Program-made: the position numbers and the translations under genes | Source: Bacteroidota bacterium | GTDB lineage: Bacteria; Bacteroidota; Bacteroidia; Flavobacteriales; Weeksellaceae | DNA: 64,000 nucleotides | Direction of reading: 5' to 3' | Assembly: GCA_023393915.1 (NCBI GenBank) | Contig: JAEXBS010000047.1 | Span: 310,001 to 374,000 of the forward strand | Notes under the pieces: model-generated | Seen by the model: the letters and a program-made list of their open reading frames with translations, nothing else | What the model was told of the DNA's origin: nothing | Database searches by the model: none | Part shown: one piece after another, positions 1-7,918 of the stretch | How positions within the stretch are numbered: the stretch's first letter is position 1 | Layout of the letters: each line of letters opens with the position of its first letter

Positions 1-348
1 AGAAAAAACGTTTACAAACCGCAATTCTTTAAAGAGAATAGAGCTTATGTGCAACTCGTTATGGACAATATCGAAGAATCTTCCATTTTACAGTACCAAA
101 AAGAAGAACGCTCGTTAATGGCAAAACGGATGATCGTTGCCAGAACACGATTTACACAGCTTTTAAAAGCAATGAAAAAAGACGAGCTTTCAAGCCCGGA
201 AAAAATAGAATCATTAAAAAAAGAACTCTACGAAGAATTTGAAGATTCTAAGTTTTTAGAATGTCAAAGGATGGGAGAAATCGTTGAATTGAAACTCTAC
301 CTTACCTTAAAAGGATTTGGAAAATCAATCGCACCTCCGGAACTGTAA
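1..348 (+). CDS. C-terminal part of an unidentified protein (5' truncated by window edge)
   Basis: The frame is open from base 1 to the TAA at 346-348, giving at least 115 residues, so the gene starts before the window. A GTG at 49 is an internal codon, not a convincing start. The visible part is charged and looks helical (many K, E and L), with no signal peptide, membrane segment or motif I recognise; it ends in a short hydrophobic stretch followed by IAPPEL. A terminator-like hairpin follows directly. No function is proposed. Confidence 0.6.
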   Translation, partial: RKNVYKPQFFKENRAYVQLVMDNIEESSILQYQKEERSLMAKRMIVARTRFTQLLKAMKKDELSSPEKIESLKKELYEEFEDSKFLECQRMGEIVELKLYLTLKGFGKSIAPPEL

Positions 349-362
349 GAAATGGCATAGAA

Positions 363-402
363 AATGAGGGTTTCTACCCTCATTCAATAACATATTTTTT
401 TT
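363..402. terminator. Hairpin terminator between convergent genes
   Basis: Perfect 8-bp inverted repeat aatgaggg/ccctcatt (363-370 and 377-384) with a 6-base loop, followed by a T-rich run. A's on its left would give U's on the minus strand, so it may also end the SRPBCC gene at 426. Confidence 0.55.
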
Positions 403-425
403 GCGTAGGCAATGATGCCTAAGCT

Positions 426-836
426 TTATTTCTCAACGTATTTTTCAAAGTTGGTAAGTACAACATCCCAAAACCGTTTTTGAGTTTGCGACGTGTTTTT
501 CGTCTCTGGTTGAAAAACCATTGTAAATTTAGTTGTGGTTGCATCAATGGCCTCAAAGAAAAAAGTAGCTTCCCTACCGTCGTGTAAGATGAGATCAATT
601 TTCTCATGGGTTTGAATTTTATCAATTCTACCTTTGAACTCGTATCCAGTGCCAGCTTCTTTTGTAGACATTAAATAGCGAAACTCTCCTCCTTCCTTTA
701 ACTCAACTACTGCACTTTGGCATTTTTGATTCTGCAAAACAAAAAACCATTTAGTAACATGTTTAGGGTCAGTGAAATACGACCACACCTTATCAACCGG
801 CGCCAATAGAACAACCTCCGATTTTATCGATTCCAT
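426..836 (-). CDS. SRPBCC / AHSA1-like domain protein
   Basis: A 136-residue single-domain protein of the START/Bet v1-like (SRPBCC, Activator of Hsp90 ATPase homolog 1) family. The N-terminus (S-E-V-V-L-L-A-P-V-D-K-V-W-S-Y-F-T-D-P) is the typical first strand and helix with the V-W-x-x-F/L-T-D-P signature. The length is normal and there is no signal peptide, so it is a cytoplasmic small hydrophobic-ligand binder of unknown ligand. The ATG lies about 20 bases downstream of a TAnnTTTG promoter box. A second SRPBCC paralog lies at 38414-38845. Family call is firm; function is unknown. Confidence 0.8.
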   Translation of the reverse strand: MESIKSEVVLLAPVDKVWSYFTDPKHVTKWFFVLQNQKCQSAVVELKEGGEFRYLMSTKEAGTGYEFKGRIDKIQTHEKIDLILHDGREATFFFEAIDATTTKFTMVFQPETKNTSQTQKRFWDVVLTNFEKYVEK

Positions 837-862
837 AGCTTATTATTTTCCATAAAGATAGA

Positions 863-870
863 CAAAAATA
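863..870 (-). promoter_or_regulatory. Bacteroidetal -7 box for the SRPBCC gene
   Basis: Minus-strand TATTTTTG matches the TAnnTTTG consensus, 26 bases upstream of the ATG at 836. Confidence 0.45.
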
Positions 871-1116
871 AATATTGAAATATTTTCCCAATATATTTTT
901 CTTTACTTTTCCCTACAATTTAACTTCAAAATTACTCTGAGCGATGCTCAGTTACCTTTTTTTGAAATGTTAATTTTAAGTTAAGCTACGTTCGATATTT
1001 GCCGAAAGAAAATTTCATCTGTAGTTAAACTAAAGATCTGCTGTTCTATTGTTCTGCTACAGCAGATTCTACAGAAATTTCCAGATGCCCCTGACTTAAA
1101 ACCAGAGTTTAAAGCT

Positions 1117-1150
1117 AAAAAAGCGCAAAAGCCTAATAAGCAATTGCGCT
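1117..1150 (-). terminator. Terminator of tpx
   Basis: Inverted repeat agcgcaa/ttgcgct (1122-1128 and 1144-1150); the A's at 1117-1121 give a U run at the 3' end of the minus-strand transcript, 28 bases beyond the tpx stop. Confidence 0.6.
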
Positions 1151-1177
1151 GAATTTAAATTTCTTAACCTAACTATA

Positions 1178-1675
1178 TTACGAAAATGCGTTTAAAGCTG
1201 CATCATAATTAGGTTCTTCTGTAATTTCCCCAACTTGCTCGGTATAAAGAACTTTGCCCGCTGCATCCGTTACAATGACAGCTCTACTAAGCAGTCCTTT
1301 CATCGGACCATCAATTATTTCCACTCCATAATCCGACCCAAAACTTCCCCTGAAATCCGAAAGTGTTTCTACATTATTCAGTCCTTCAGCTGCACAGAAT
1401 CTTCCTAACGCAAAAGGCAAATCTTTTGATACATTAATCACTACTGTATCTTCAAGAGCCGTTGCTCTTTTATTAAATTCTCTTGCAGATTGTGCACAAA
1501 TACCCGTGTCAATACTTGGGAAAATATTAAAGATCTTCTTTTTGTTCTCAAACTCAGAAAGTTCGCGAACATTAAGATTTTGATCTACTAGAGCAAAATC
1601 ACGAACACTAAGTCCTGCCTCTGGCAGCTCACCCATTGTATGAATTTCGTTTCCTTTTAATTTAATTGTTGCCAT
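1178..1675 (-). CDS. tpx: Thiol peroxidase (atypical 2-Cys peroxiredoxin)
   Basis: A 165-residue Tpx-type peroxiredoxin that reduces hydrogen and alkyl peroxides at the expense of thioredoxin. The peroxidatic cysteine is Cys60 in S-I-D-T-G-I-C-A-Q-S-A-R-E and the resolving cysteine is Cys94 in G-R-F-C-A-A-E-G, the same spacing as Cys61/Cys95 of E. coli Tpx. Length is typical of the family and there is no export signal, so it acts in the cytoplasm. It is a single-gene unit with its own promoter (box at 1698-1705) and terminator, divergent from icd. The peroxidatic loop has T-G-I-C where many homologs have T-P-V-C, a minor variation. Confidence 0.95.
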   Translation of the reverse strand: MATIKLKGNEIHTMGELPEAGLSVRDFALVDQNLNVRELSEFENKKKIFNIFPSIDTGICAQSAREFNKRATALEDTVVINVSKDLPFALGRFCAAEGLNNVETLSDFRGSFGSDYGVEIIDGPMKGLLSRAVIVTDAAGKVLYTEQVGEITEEPNYDAALNAFS

Positions 1676-1697
1676 AAAATTATATATTATAATGACT

Positions 1698-1705
1698 CAA
1701 AGATA
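1698..1705 (-). promoter_or_regulatory. -7 box for tpx
   Basis: Minus-strand TATCTTTG matches TAnnTTTG, 22 bases upstream of the tpx ATG. Confidence 0.5.
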
Positions 1706-1762
1706 ACATTTAATTAGGCGAAATAAAAGTTACAGAAAGTTAAATATTAATTAAAAAAGAAA

Positions 1763-1818
1763 GGGTTAGAAGAAAGCATACTAGTGAAAACTAACCCAAC
1801 TCACTGAAAATTTCACTA
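1763..1818. promoter_or_regulatory. Two interleaved inverted repeats between tpx and icd
   Basis: GGGTTAG (1763-1769) pairs with CTAACCC (1791-1797), and TAGTGAAA (1782-1789) pairs with TTTCACTA (1811-1818). Both have a 21-base spacer and the arms alternate. The last arm overlaps the icd -7 box. This looks like a double operator, but no regulator is identified. Confidence 0.35.
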
Positions 1819-1824
1819 AATTTG
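1817..1824 (+). promoter_or_regulatory. -7 box for icd
   Basis: TAAATTTG matches TAnnTTTG, 39 bases upstream of the icd ATG. Confidence 0.45.
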
Positions 1825-1863
1825 TGCTCCTTTTACTTACCGAAATAAAAACTTAAGTATATA

Positions 1864-4077
1864 ATGTCAAAAGCAAAAATTTACTACACGTTGACGGACG
1901 AAGCTCCAATGCTTGCCACTCATTCTTTTTTACCAATTATAAAAGCCTTTACTTCCAAAGCGGGCATTGAGATTCAGGTACCGGATATCTCTCTCGCGGG
2001 ACGAATCCTCTCTACTTTTCCTGATTCCCTTAATAAGGAACAAATTCTACCCGATTACTTGGACGAACTTGGAGCTCTTGCAAAATCTCCAGAAGCAAAC
2101 ATTATAAAACTTCCCAATATTTCGGCTTCGGTTCCTCAGTTAGAAGAGGCAATTGCTGAACTTCAATCTCAAGGCTTTGCAATCCCGAATTACCCTTCCG
2201 AGCCTAAGAATCAGGAGGAAAAAGAAATTAATGCTCGTTACGCCAAAGTACTTGGATCTGCTGTTAACCCTGTTTTAAGAGAAGGAAATAGTGATCGCCG
2301 CGCTCCAAAATCGGTAAAAGATTTCGCTAAAGCCAACCCACATCGTATGGGAGAGTGGTCGAAAGACAGTAAAACAGAAGTTGCACATATGAATTCAGGC
2401 GATTTCTATGCAACAGAAACATCAACCACCATAGAAAACGATTCAAAATATAGAATTGTTTTAAAATCTGGGGACTCAGAACAAATTTTAAAAGATTTTG
2501 CACCCTTAAAAGCAGGAGAAATCATCGACAGTTCTGTTATGAAACTTTCTGAATTGAAATCCTCTGTTCAAGAAGCAATCGATCGAGCAAAAAACCAAGA
2601 CGTGCTGCTTTCTGCACACTTGAAAGCGACGATGATGAAAATTTCTGACCCCATCATTTTCGGAGCCATTGTAGAAACTTATTTTAAAGATGTTTTCACT
2701 CAATATGCTGCTGAATTTAAAGCACTGGATATCAATCCAAATTTCGGTCTGGCAACCCTTTTTGAAAAAATAGAGGGACACGCAAAAGAAAAAGAAATTA
2801 AAGAAAGTATTGAGAAAGCGATTGAAAACGGACCTCGCCTCGCCATGGTCAACTCCGATGAAGGAATTACTAACTTCCACGTATCCTCTGATGTTATCGT
2901 AGATGCCTCTATGGCTGCTTTAGTAAGAGGAGGAGGAAAAATGTGGAATAAGGACGGAAAAGAAGAAGATACCGTGTGTATAATTCCTGACCGCACTTAT
3001 GCAGGGTTTTATTCCTCAATCGTAGAAGACATGAAAGAGAGCGGGGCAATTGACCCTAAAACCTTTGGAACAGTTCCTAACGTTGGGCTAATGGCACAAA
3101 AAGCTGAAGAGTACGGGTCACATGATAAAACATTCCAAGCACCTCATGACGGTACTGTAGAAGTACAGGATGAAAATGGCAATGTTCTTCTATCTCAAAA
3201 TGTAACGAAAGGAGATATCTTTAGAATGTGCCAAGTAAAAGACTTACCTATTCAAGACTGGGTTAAACTGGCAGTTAACCGCGCAAGACTTTCAAATACG
3301 CCAGCAATTTTCTGGTTAGATAAAAACAGAGCGCACGATGCTCAAATGATTAAAAAAGTTGAAAAATACTTAAAAGACCACGATCTAACAGGACTTGACA
3401 TTCGTATTATGGATGTAAAAGACGCAATGAAAGAAACGCTTTCCCGAGGTAGAAAAGGCCTAGACACTATTTCTGTTTCTGGTAATGTACTTCGTGATTA
3501 CCTTACAGATATGTTCCCAATTTTAGAACTTGGAACTTCTGCAAAAATGCTTTCTATCGTCCCTCTAATGAACGGTGGAGGTCTTTTTGAAACTGGTGCA
3601 GGGGGTTCCGCTCCTAAACATATTGAGCAGTTCATTAAAGAAGGCTACTTACGTTGGGATTCTCTGGGCGAATTCTTAGCCCTTCAGGCAAGTTTAGAAC
3701 ACTTATCCCAAACTCAAGACAACAAAAAAGCTTTAGTTTTAGCCGACGCTTTAGATAAAGCAAATGCAGAATTTTTAAAGAATGACAAATCTCCTGCAAG
3801 AAAACTAGGAAGTATTGATAACCGTGGTTCCCATTACTATCTTTCTATGTATTGGGCAGAGGCGCTTTCAAATCAGAAAGACGATGAAGAATTAGCTGAA
3901 ATCTTCGCTCCTGTTTTCGAAAAAATGAAATCGCAAGAGGACCAAATTAATGCAGAACTAATTGCAGCACAAGGAAAAGCGCAAGAAATTGGAGGGTATT
4001 ACCGTCCGGATTTCAAGCTTACAGATCGTGCTATGAGACCTTCTGCAACACTAAATGAAATTATTGACGGGATGTAA
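1864..4077 (+). CDS. icd: NADP-dependent isocitrate dehydrogenase, monomeric type
   Basis: A 737-residue protein of the monomeric (IDH-II) family, which oxidatively decarboxylates isocitrate to 2-oxoglutarate in the TCA cycle using NADP. The length is typical (about 740) and about 1.8 times that of the dimeric enzyme. The N-terminus (K-I-Y-Y-T-L-T-D-E-A-P) and the blocks around N-P-V-L-R-E-G-N-S-D-R-R (about residue 132-143), S-T-T-I-E-N-D-S and G-G-G-L-F-E-T-G-A-G-G-S-A-P-K-H are family hallmarks for substrate, metal and cofactor binding. Single gene, ended by a strong terminator. Two antisense open frames inside it are low-complexity shadows. Confidence 0.96.
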   Translation: MSKAKIYYTLTDEAPMLATHSFLPIIKAFTSKAGIEIQVPDISLAGRILSTFPDSLNKEQILPDYLDELGALAKSPEANIIKLPNISASVPQLEEAIAELQSQGFAIPNYPSEPKNQEEKEINARYAKVLGSAVNPVLREGNSDRRAPKSVKDFAKANPHRMGEWSKDSKTEVAHMNSGDFYATETSTTIENDSKYRIVLKSGDSEQILKDFAPLKAGEIIDSSVMKLSELKSSVQEAIDRAKNQDVLLSAHLKATMMKISDPIIFGAIVETYFKDVFTQYAAEFKALDINPNFGLATLFEKIEGHAKEKEIKESIEKAIENGPRLAMVNSDEGITNFHVSSDVIVDASMAALVRGGGKMWNKDGKEEDTVCIIPDRTYAGFYSSIVEDMKESGAIDPKTFGTVPNVGLMAQKAEEYGSHDKTFQAPHDGTVEVQDENGNVLLSQNVTKGDIFRMCQVKDLPIQDWVKLAVNRARLSNTPAIFWLDKNRAHDAQMIKKVEKYLKDHDLTGLDIRIMDVKDAMKETLSRGRKGLDTISVSGNVLRDYLTDMFPILELGTSAKMLSIVPLMNGGGLFETGAGGSAPKHIEQFIKEGYLRWDSLGEFLALQASLEHLSQTQDNKKALVLADALDKANAEFLKNDKSPARKLGSIDNRGSHYYLSMYWAEALSNQKDDEELAEIFAPVFEKMKSQEDQINAELIAAQGKAQEIGGYYRPDFKLTDRAMRPSATLNEIIDGM

Positions 4078-4102
4078 TCCTTTTCCTTAATTGAGAATAT
4101 TA

Positions 4103-4141
4103 AACTTCTGCTTTTACTCAAAAAAAGCAGAAGTTTTTTTT
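4103..4141 (+). terminator. Terminator of icd
   Basis: A 13-bp stem aacttctgctttt/aaaagcagaagtt (4103-4115 and 4123-4135) followed by a run of T's. Confidence 0.85.
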
Positions 4142-4148
4142 AGTTCTA

Positions 4149-4178
4149 TTGTTTAGTTCAAAATTATCGATATATTTG
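4149..4178 (+). promoter_or_regulatory. Promoter of the trpB2 leader
   Basis: TTG at 4149-4151, 19 bases, then TATATTTG at 4171-4178: a full bacteroidetal -33/-7 promoter. Transcription would start near 4185, about 15 bases before the leader-peptide ATG. Confidence 0.65.
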
Positions 4179-4199
4179 CTTTCAAATAAAACAGAATTT

Positions 4200-4283
4200 A
4201 TGTTCAACTTTTTCTCAACTAATTGGTGGTGGCTATCGTTTTCTACAGACGATAAGGCTGCTATGCATTGGAGAGAAAGTTAG
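4200..4283 (+). CDS. Trp leader peptide (attenuator control ORF)
   Basis: A 27-codon ORF between the promoter and the intrinsic terminator ahead of trpB2. Codons 9-11 (4224-4232) are three consecutive TGG Trp codons in the context N-F-F-S-T-N-W-W-W-L-S, and codon 24 is a fourth Trp. This is the composition and position of a trp attenuator leader: when charged Trp-tRNA is scarce the ribosome stalls on the WWW block. The stop is TAG at 4281-4283. Too short for routine gene calling. I infer the function from composition, position and the competing RNA helices, not from similarity. Confidence 0.75.
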   Translation: MFNFFSTNWWWLSFSTDDKAAMHWRES

Positions 4284-4356
4284 TAATTGAAGAAGGATTC
4301 AATATTTTCCATTGATAAAAGCACAAAACCGTCTGCAACGCAGGCGGTTTTTTTAT
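4234..4356 (+). promoter_or_regulatory. trpB2 transcription attenuator (competing helices and terminator)
   Basis: The terminator is a 12-bp stem (4325-4336 with 4340-4351, one G-U pair) with loop aac, followed by T's. Its left arm CGTCTG (4330-4335) is perfectly complementary to CAGACG (4246-4251). That segment can instead join the upstream hairpin TATCG/CGATA (4234-4238 and 4250-4254), directly after the Trp codons. A ribosome stalled at 4224-4232 would cover 4234-4238, free 4246-4251 and so favour the antiterminator. Helices were found by eye; the 6-bp antiterminator core needs folding. Confidence 0.65.
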
Positions 4357-4394
4357 TTTCTATAACTAAATTTTAACCTTTATAATTTTCAAGT

Positions 4395-5771
4395 ATGACA
4401 ACAAAAAAGTTCATTTTGCCGGAATCAGAAATTCCAACGCACTACTACAACATTGTGGCGGATATGCCTAACAAGCCACTTCCTCCATTAGACCCGGAGA
4501 CCAAAATGCCCCTTGATCCAAAAAAACTAGAAGCAATCTTACCTAGGCCTCTCATCGAGCAAGAATTATCGACCGAGCGCTATATAGAAATCCCAGAACC
4601 GGTTCGAGAAATATACAAAATGTACCGCCCTGCACCGCTAATCCGTGCTACAGGACTAGAAAAAGCTTTAGGGACCGATTGCAAGATCTTCTATAAACAC
4701 GAAGGTCAAAGTCCCAGTGGTTCCCATAAACCCAACACTGCAATTGCTCAAGCTTACTACAACAGTATTTCAGGGACTAAAAAAATCACAACGGAAACCG
4801 GTGCAGGTCAATGGGGAACGGCCCTTAGCTTTGCCTGTGCTCAATTTGGAATTGAATGTGAAGTCTATATGGTAAGAGTTAGCTATAAGCAAAAGCCTTA
4901 CCGCAAGATTCTAATGAACACTTTCGGTGCTCAGGTTTACCCCTCTCCAAGTGAAAGAACCCAGAGCGGAAGAAACTTTTTAAGTCAAAATCCTCAAACG
5001 CCTGGAACATTAGGTATGGCCATATCCGAGGCGATTGAAATGGCGCTTGAAAATGAAACAACAAAGTATTCCTTAGGCTCGGTTCTAAACCACACTCTTT
5101 TGCATCAAACCATTATTGGCCAAGAAGCCCTAGCACAAATGGAAATGGCACAAGAAGAGCCTGATATCATCATAGCTCCTCTAGGTGGTGGATCCAATTT
5201 TGCAGGGCTTGCTTTTCCTTTTCTTAGAGAGAACCTTCAAAAAGGGAAAACAACCCGATTTGTAGCTGTAGAACCTGCTTCTTGCCCGAAACTAACGCAA
5301 GGGAAATTTCTTTATGACTTTGGAGACACTCAAGGATTTACTCCTTTACTTCCCATGTACACTCTAGGTCATCAATTTGAACCATCTGCTATTCATGCTG
5401 GGGGATTACGTTACCACGGTGCCAGTGTTCTGTGTTCTCAACTTCTTAAAGACGGACTTATCGAGGCCAATGCAGTTGAACAACAAGAATGCTTTTACTC
5501 GGGTAGACTTTTTGCACAAACTGAAGGAATTGTTCCTGCTCCCGAAAGCAATCATGCCATTGCTCAAGTTCTAAGAGAAGTTGACCAAGCCAAAAAGGAA
5601 GGAAAATCCAAAGTTATTCTATTTAATCTTAGCGGACATGGATTTGTTGACATGAGTGCTTATAGTGATTACCTTGATGGAAAATTAGTAGAATCCCCAT
5701 TAAATCAGGAAAAACTTGAAGCCTCAATGGATAAAATAAAAGCATTGCAACCTACTTCTATCGCCCTTTGA
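4395..5771 (+). CDS. trpB2: Tryptophan synthase beta chain-like protein, TrpB2 type
   Basis: A 458-residue PLP enzyme of the TrpB2 branch (fold type II), expected to make L-tryptophan from indole and L-serine. TrpB2 proteins are longer than the usual ~400-residue TrpB1 and carry an N-terminal extension with P-x-R-P-x-P-L-x-R, as here near residues 77-84. The PLP lysine is Lys112 in G-S-H-K-P-N-T; the catalytic glutamate block is T-E-T-G-A-G-Q-W-G; the phosphate-binding loop is G-G-G-S-N. No trpA or other trp gene is adjacent, so it is an orphan whose role (salvage of indole, or partner of a distant TrpA) is open. The trp-type leader upstream strongly supports a tryptophan role. Confidence 0.9.
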   Translation: MTTKKFILPESEIPTHYYNIVADMPNKPLPPLDPETKMPLDPKKLEAILPRPLIEQELSTERYIEIPEPVREIYKMYRPAPLIRATGLEKALGTDCKIFYKHEGQSPSGSHKPNTAIAQAYYNSISGTKKITTETGAGQWGTALSFACAQFGIECEVYMVRVSYKQKPYRKILMNTFGAQVYPSPSERTQSGRNFLSQNPQTPGTLGMAISEAIEMALENETTKYSLGSVLNHTLLHQTIIGQEALAQMEMAQEEPDIIIAPLGGGSNFAGLAFPFLRENLQKGKTTRFVAVEPASCPKLTQGKFLYDFGDTQGFTPLLPMYTLGHQFEPSAIHAGGLRYHGASVLCSQLLKDGLIEANAVEQQECFYSGRLFAQTEGIVPAPESNHAIAQVLREVDQAKKEGKSKVILFNLSGHGFVDMSAYSDYLDGKLVESPLNQEKLEASMDKIKALQPTSIAL

Positions 5772-5776
5772 AGGAC

Positions 5777-5816
5777 AAAAAAAAGGCAGTAAACACAAAC
5801 CGTTTCACTGCCTTTT
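5777..5816. terminator. Bidirectional terminator between trpB2 and hutU
   Basis: A 10-bp stem aaaaggcagt/actgcctttt (5781-5790 and 5807-5816). On the minus strand it is followed by eight U's, so it mainly ends hutU; it can also end trpB2. Confidence 0.75.
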
Positions 5817-5831
5817 ACTATTTTATAGAGT

Positions 5832-7829
5832 TTATAACTCGTTATCTAATAATGAAGGATCAACTCTCTGAGCAAGCGTCACACTTAATAGTGGCTCCAA
5901 TTCCATCGCTCTCTTAATAGCGAACTGTGCTCCCGGGTTTTGCGCCCAACTTCTTCTAGAAATTCCATTATTGACATCCCAGAACAACATCGAGCGAAGT
6001 TTTTTCTCTGAGGCCTCATCCCCTTCTAAAAGCATTCCAAAACCTCCATTGATGACTTCACCCCAACCTACTCCACCTCCATTGTGAATAGAGACCCAAG
6101 TGGCACCGCGGAAACTATCTCCAATAACATTATGTATAGCCATATCCGCGGTAAATCGAGAACCGTCATAAATATTTGATGTTTCTCTAAAAGGAGAATC
6201 CGTCCCTGAAACATCGTGATGATCTCGGCCAAGAACGACCGGACCTAATCGACCCTCTGAGATCGCTTTATTAAAAGCGCTAGCTATTTCCATCCGTCCC
6301 TGCGCATCAGCATACAATATCCGAGCTTGCGAGCCGACCACTAAATTGTTCTTTTGTGCTTCACGAATCCAATGAATATTATCTTGCATTTGTTGGCGAA
6401 TTTCTTCGGGACTCTCACTTTGTAATTTTTCTAAAACCTCTGTTGCAATTCTATCGGTTAATTCCAAATCTTCAGGTTTGCCTGTGGCACAAACCCAACG
6501 AAAAGGACCAAATCCATAATCAAAACACATGGGTCCCATTATATCTTGAACGTAGCTCGGATAGCGAAACTCCCTACCAAGAGTAGGATTCGGGTTCATC
6601 ACGTCTGCTCCAGCTCTAGATGCTTCCAAAAGAAACGCATTTCCGTAATCAAAGAAATAGGTTCCTTTTTCCGTATGAAGATTGATAGCACGAGCATGAC
6701 GTCTTAAACTCTCTTGAACCTTCAACTTGAATAATTCGGGGTTTTCAGACATCATCGTATTGGACTCTTCAAAACTCATTCCTACCGGATAATAACCTCC
6801 AGCCCATGGATTGTGTAAAGAAGTCTGATCCGATCCGATATCAATTCTTATATTCTTCTCCGCTAACTTCTCCCATACTTCCACAACATTACCTAAATAA
6901 GCCAAAGAAACCGTTTCCTTTCTTTCTCTTGCATCTCCAATACGCTCTACAAGTAAATCTAAATCCTCTATAATTTCATCGACCCAGTTCTGCTCTAATC
7001 TTATTCTAGCAATTTTAGGATTTACCTCTGCACATACTGTTATACAGCCCGCAATATTCCCTGCTTTGGGTTGAGCTCCCGACATTCCCCCTAAACCAGA
7101 AGTCACAAAAAGTCCTGCCTCCGGAGTTTTACCAATTTTTCTAAAGGCATTGAGCGCAGTAATTGTAGTTCCATGAACAATTCCTTGCGGGCCTATGTAC
7201 ATGTAACTTCCAGCCGTCATTTGACCGTATTGACTTACACCCAAGGCGTTAAATTTTTCCCAGTCGTCAGATGCAGAATAATTAGGAATAACCATTCCAT
7301 TGGTGACCACTACCCGTGGTGCACAGCGATGAGAAGGAAACAACCCTAGCGGATGACCAGAATACATCACCAAGGTTTGCTCATCGGTCATTTCAGCCAA
7401 ATACCTCATTGTCAAAAGGTATTGCGCCCAATTACTAAAAACCGCTCCGTTACCGCCATAGGTAATGAGTTCGTGAGGATGTTGCGCAACTCTTGGATCC
7501 AAATTATTTTGAATCATAAGCATAATGGCACGAGCCTGCTTAGAATTACCCGGGTACTCCTCTATACTACGCGCCTTCATTTCATAAGTAGGACGAAAAC
7601 GGTACATATAAATCCGACCGTAGTTTTCTAGTTCCTCACGAAATTCTGGTAGAAGATCTTTATGCAGCTCAGAAGGAAAATACCTTAGCGCATTTTGCAG
7701 TGCTAGCTTTTTTTCTTCTGAACTTAAAATATCTTTTCGTTTCGGTGCGTGATTGGCCTTTTCGTCGTAAACAGGTTTCTCTGGAAGTTCCTGGGGAATA
7801 CCTCGAAGTATTTGCTCTTTGAATGTCAT
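5832..7829 (-). CDS. hutU: Urocanate hydratase
   Basis: Converts urocanate to imidazolone propionate in histidine degradation, with tightly bound NAD as electrophile. At 665 residues it is longer than the ~560-residue Pseudomonas type and fits the longer urocanase found in Bacteroidota. Diagnostic blocks are T-Y-G-G-N-G-A-V-F-S-N-W-A-Q-Y, G-L-G-G-M-S-G-A-Q-P-K-A-G and Y-G-F-G-P-F-R-W-V-C-A-T-G with the conserved cysteine. The frame can be extended to a TTG at 7853, but that codon lies within the promoter box, so the ATG at 7829 is preferred. No other hut gene is adjacent. Confidence 0.94.
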   Translation of the reverse strand: MTFKEQILRGIPQELPEKPVYDEKANHAPKRKDILSSEEKKLALQNALRYFPSELHKDLLPEFREELENYGRIYMYRFRPTYEMKARSIEEYPGNSKQARAIMLMIQNNLDPRVAQHPHELITYGGNGAVFSNWAQYLLTMRYLAEMTDEQTLVMYSGHPLGLFPSHRCAPRVVVTNGMVIPNYSASDDWEKFNALGVSQYGQMTAGSYMYIGPQGIVHGTTITALNAFRKIGKTPEAGLFVTSGLGGMSGAQPKAGNIAGCITVCAEVNPKIARIRLEQNWVDEIIEDLDLLVERIGDARERKETVSLAYLGNVVEVWEKLAEKNIRIDIGSDQTSLHNPWAGGYYPVGMSFEESNTMMSENPELFKLKVQESLRRHARAINLHTEKGTYFFDYGNAFLLEASRAGADVMNPNPTLGREFRYPSYVQDIMGPMCFDYGFGPFRWVCATGKPEDLELTDRIATEVLEKLQSESPEEIRQQMQDNIHWIREAQKNNLVVGSQARILYADAQGRMEIASAFNKAISEGRLGPVVLGRDHHDVSGTDSPFRETSNIYDGSRFTADMAIHNVIGDSFRGATWVSIHNGGGVGWGEVINGGFGMLLEGDEASEKKLRSMLFWDVNNGISRRSWAQNPGAQFAIKRAMELEPLLSVTLAQRVDPSLLDNEL

Positions 7830-7850
7830 AACTTTACTATCAATGGATTC

Positions 7851-7881
7851 CAAAAATACAATAATTGATAAGATAGAGCAA
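7851..7881 (-). promoter_or_regulatory. Promoter of hutU
   Basis: Minus strand: TTG (7881-7879), 20 bases, TATTTTTG (7858-7851). Start site would be near 7844, about 15 bases from the ATG at 7829. Confidence 0.6.
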
Positions 7882-7918
7882 AACCCTTTTTTGGGTACAA
7901 TTGTGCTAAAAAGTAATT

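Larger units (their letters stand above)
837..1177. other. 341-bp gene-free region with inverted repeats
   Basis: I see no open frame here. It holds the promoter of the SRPBCC gene on the left, a perfect 6-bp hairpin ctgagc/gctcag (937-951) followed by T's on the plus strand, a 9-bp inverted repeat atctgctgt/acagcagat (1036-1044 and 1059-1067), and the tpx terminator on the right. The two extra hairpins have no assigned role. Confidence 0.5.

Noticed and set aside
2506..2996. Antisense frames of 124 and 98 residues inside icd
   Set aside because: Phe- and Ser-rich mirror-image composition of a real coding region, with no promoter or family signal.
7876..7900. Terminator after pcm
   Set aside because: Only a 4-5 bp stem (accc/gggt), overlapping the hutU -33 region; not strong enough to call.
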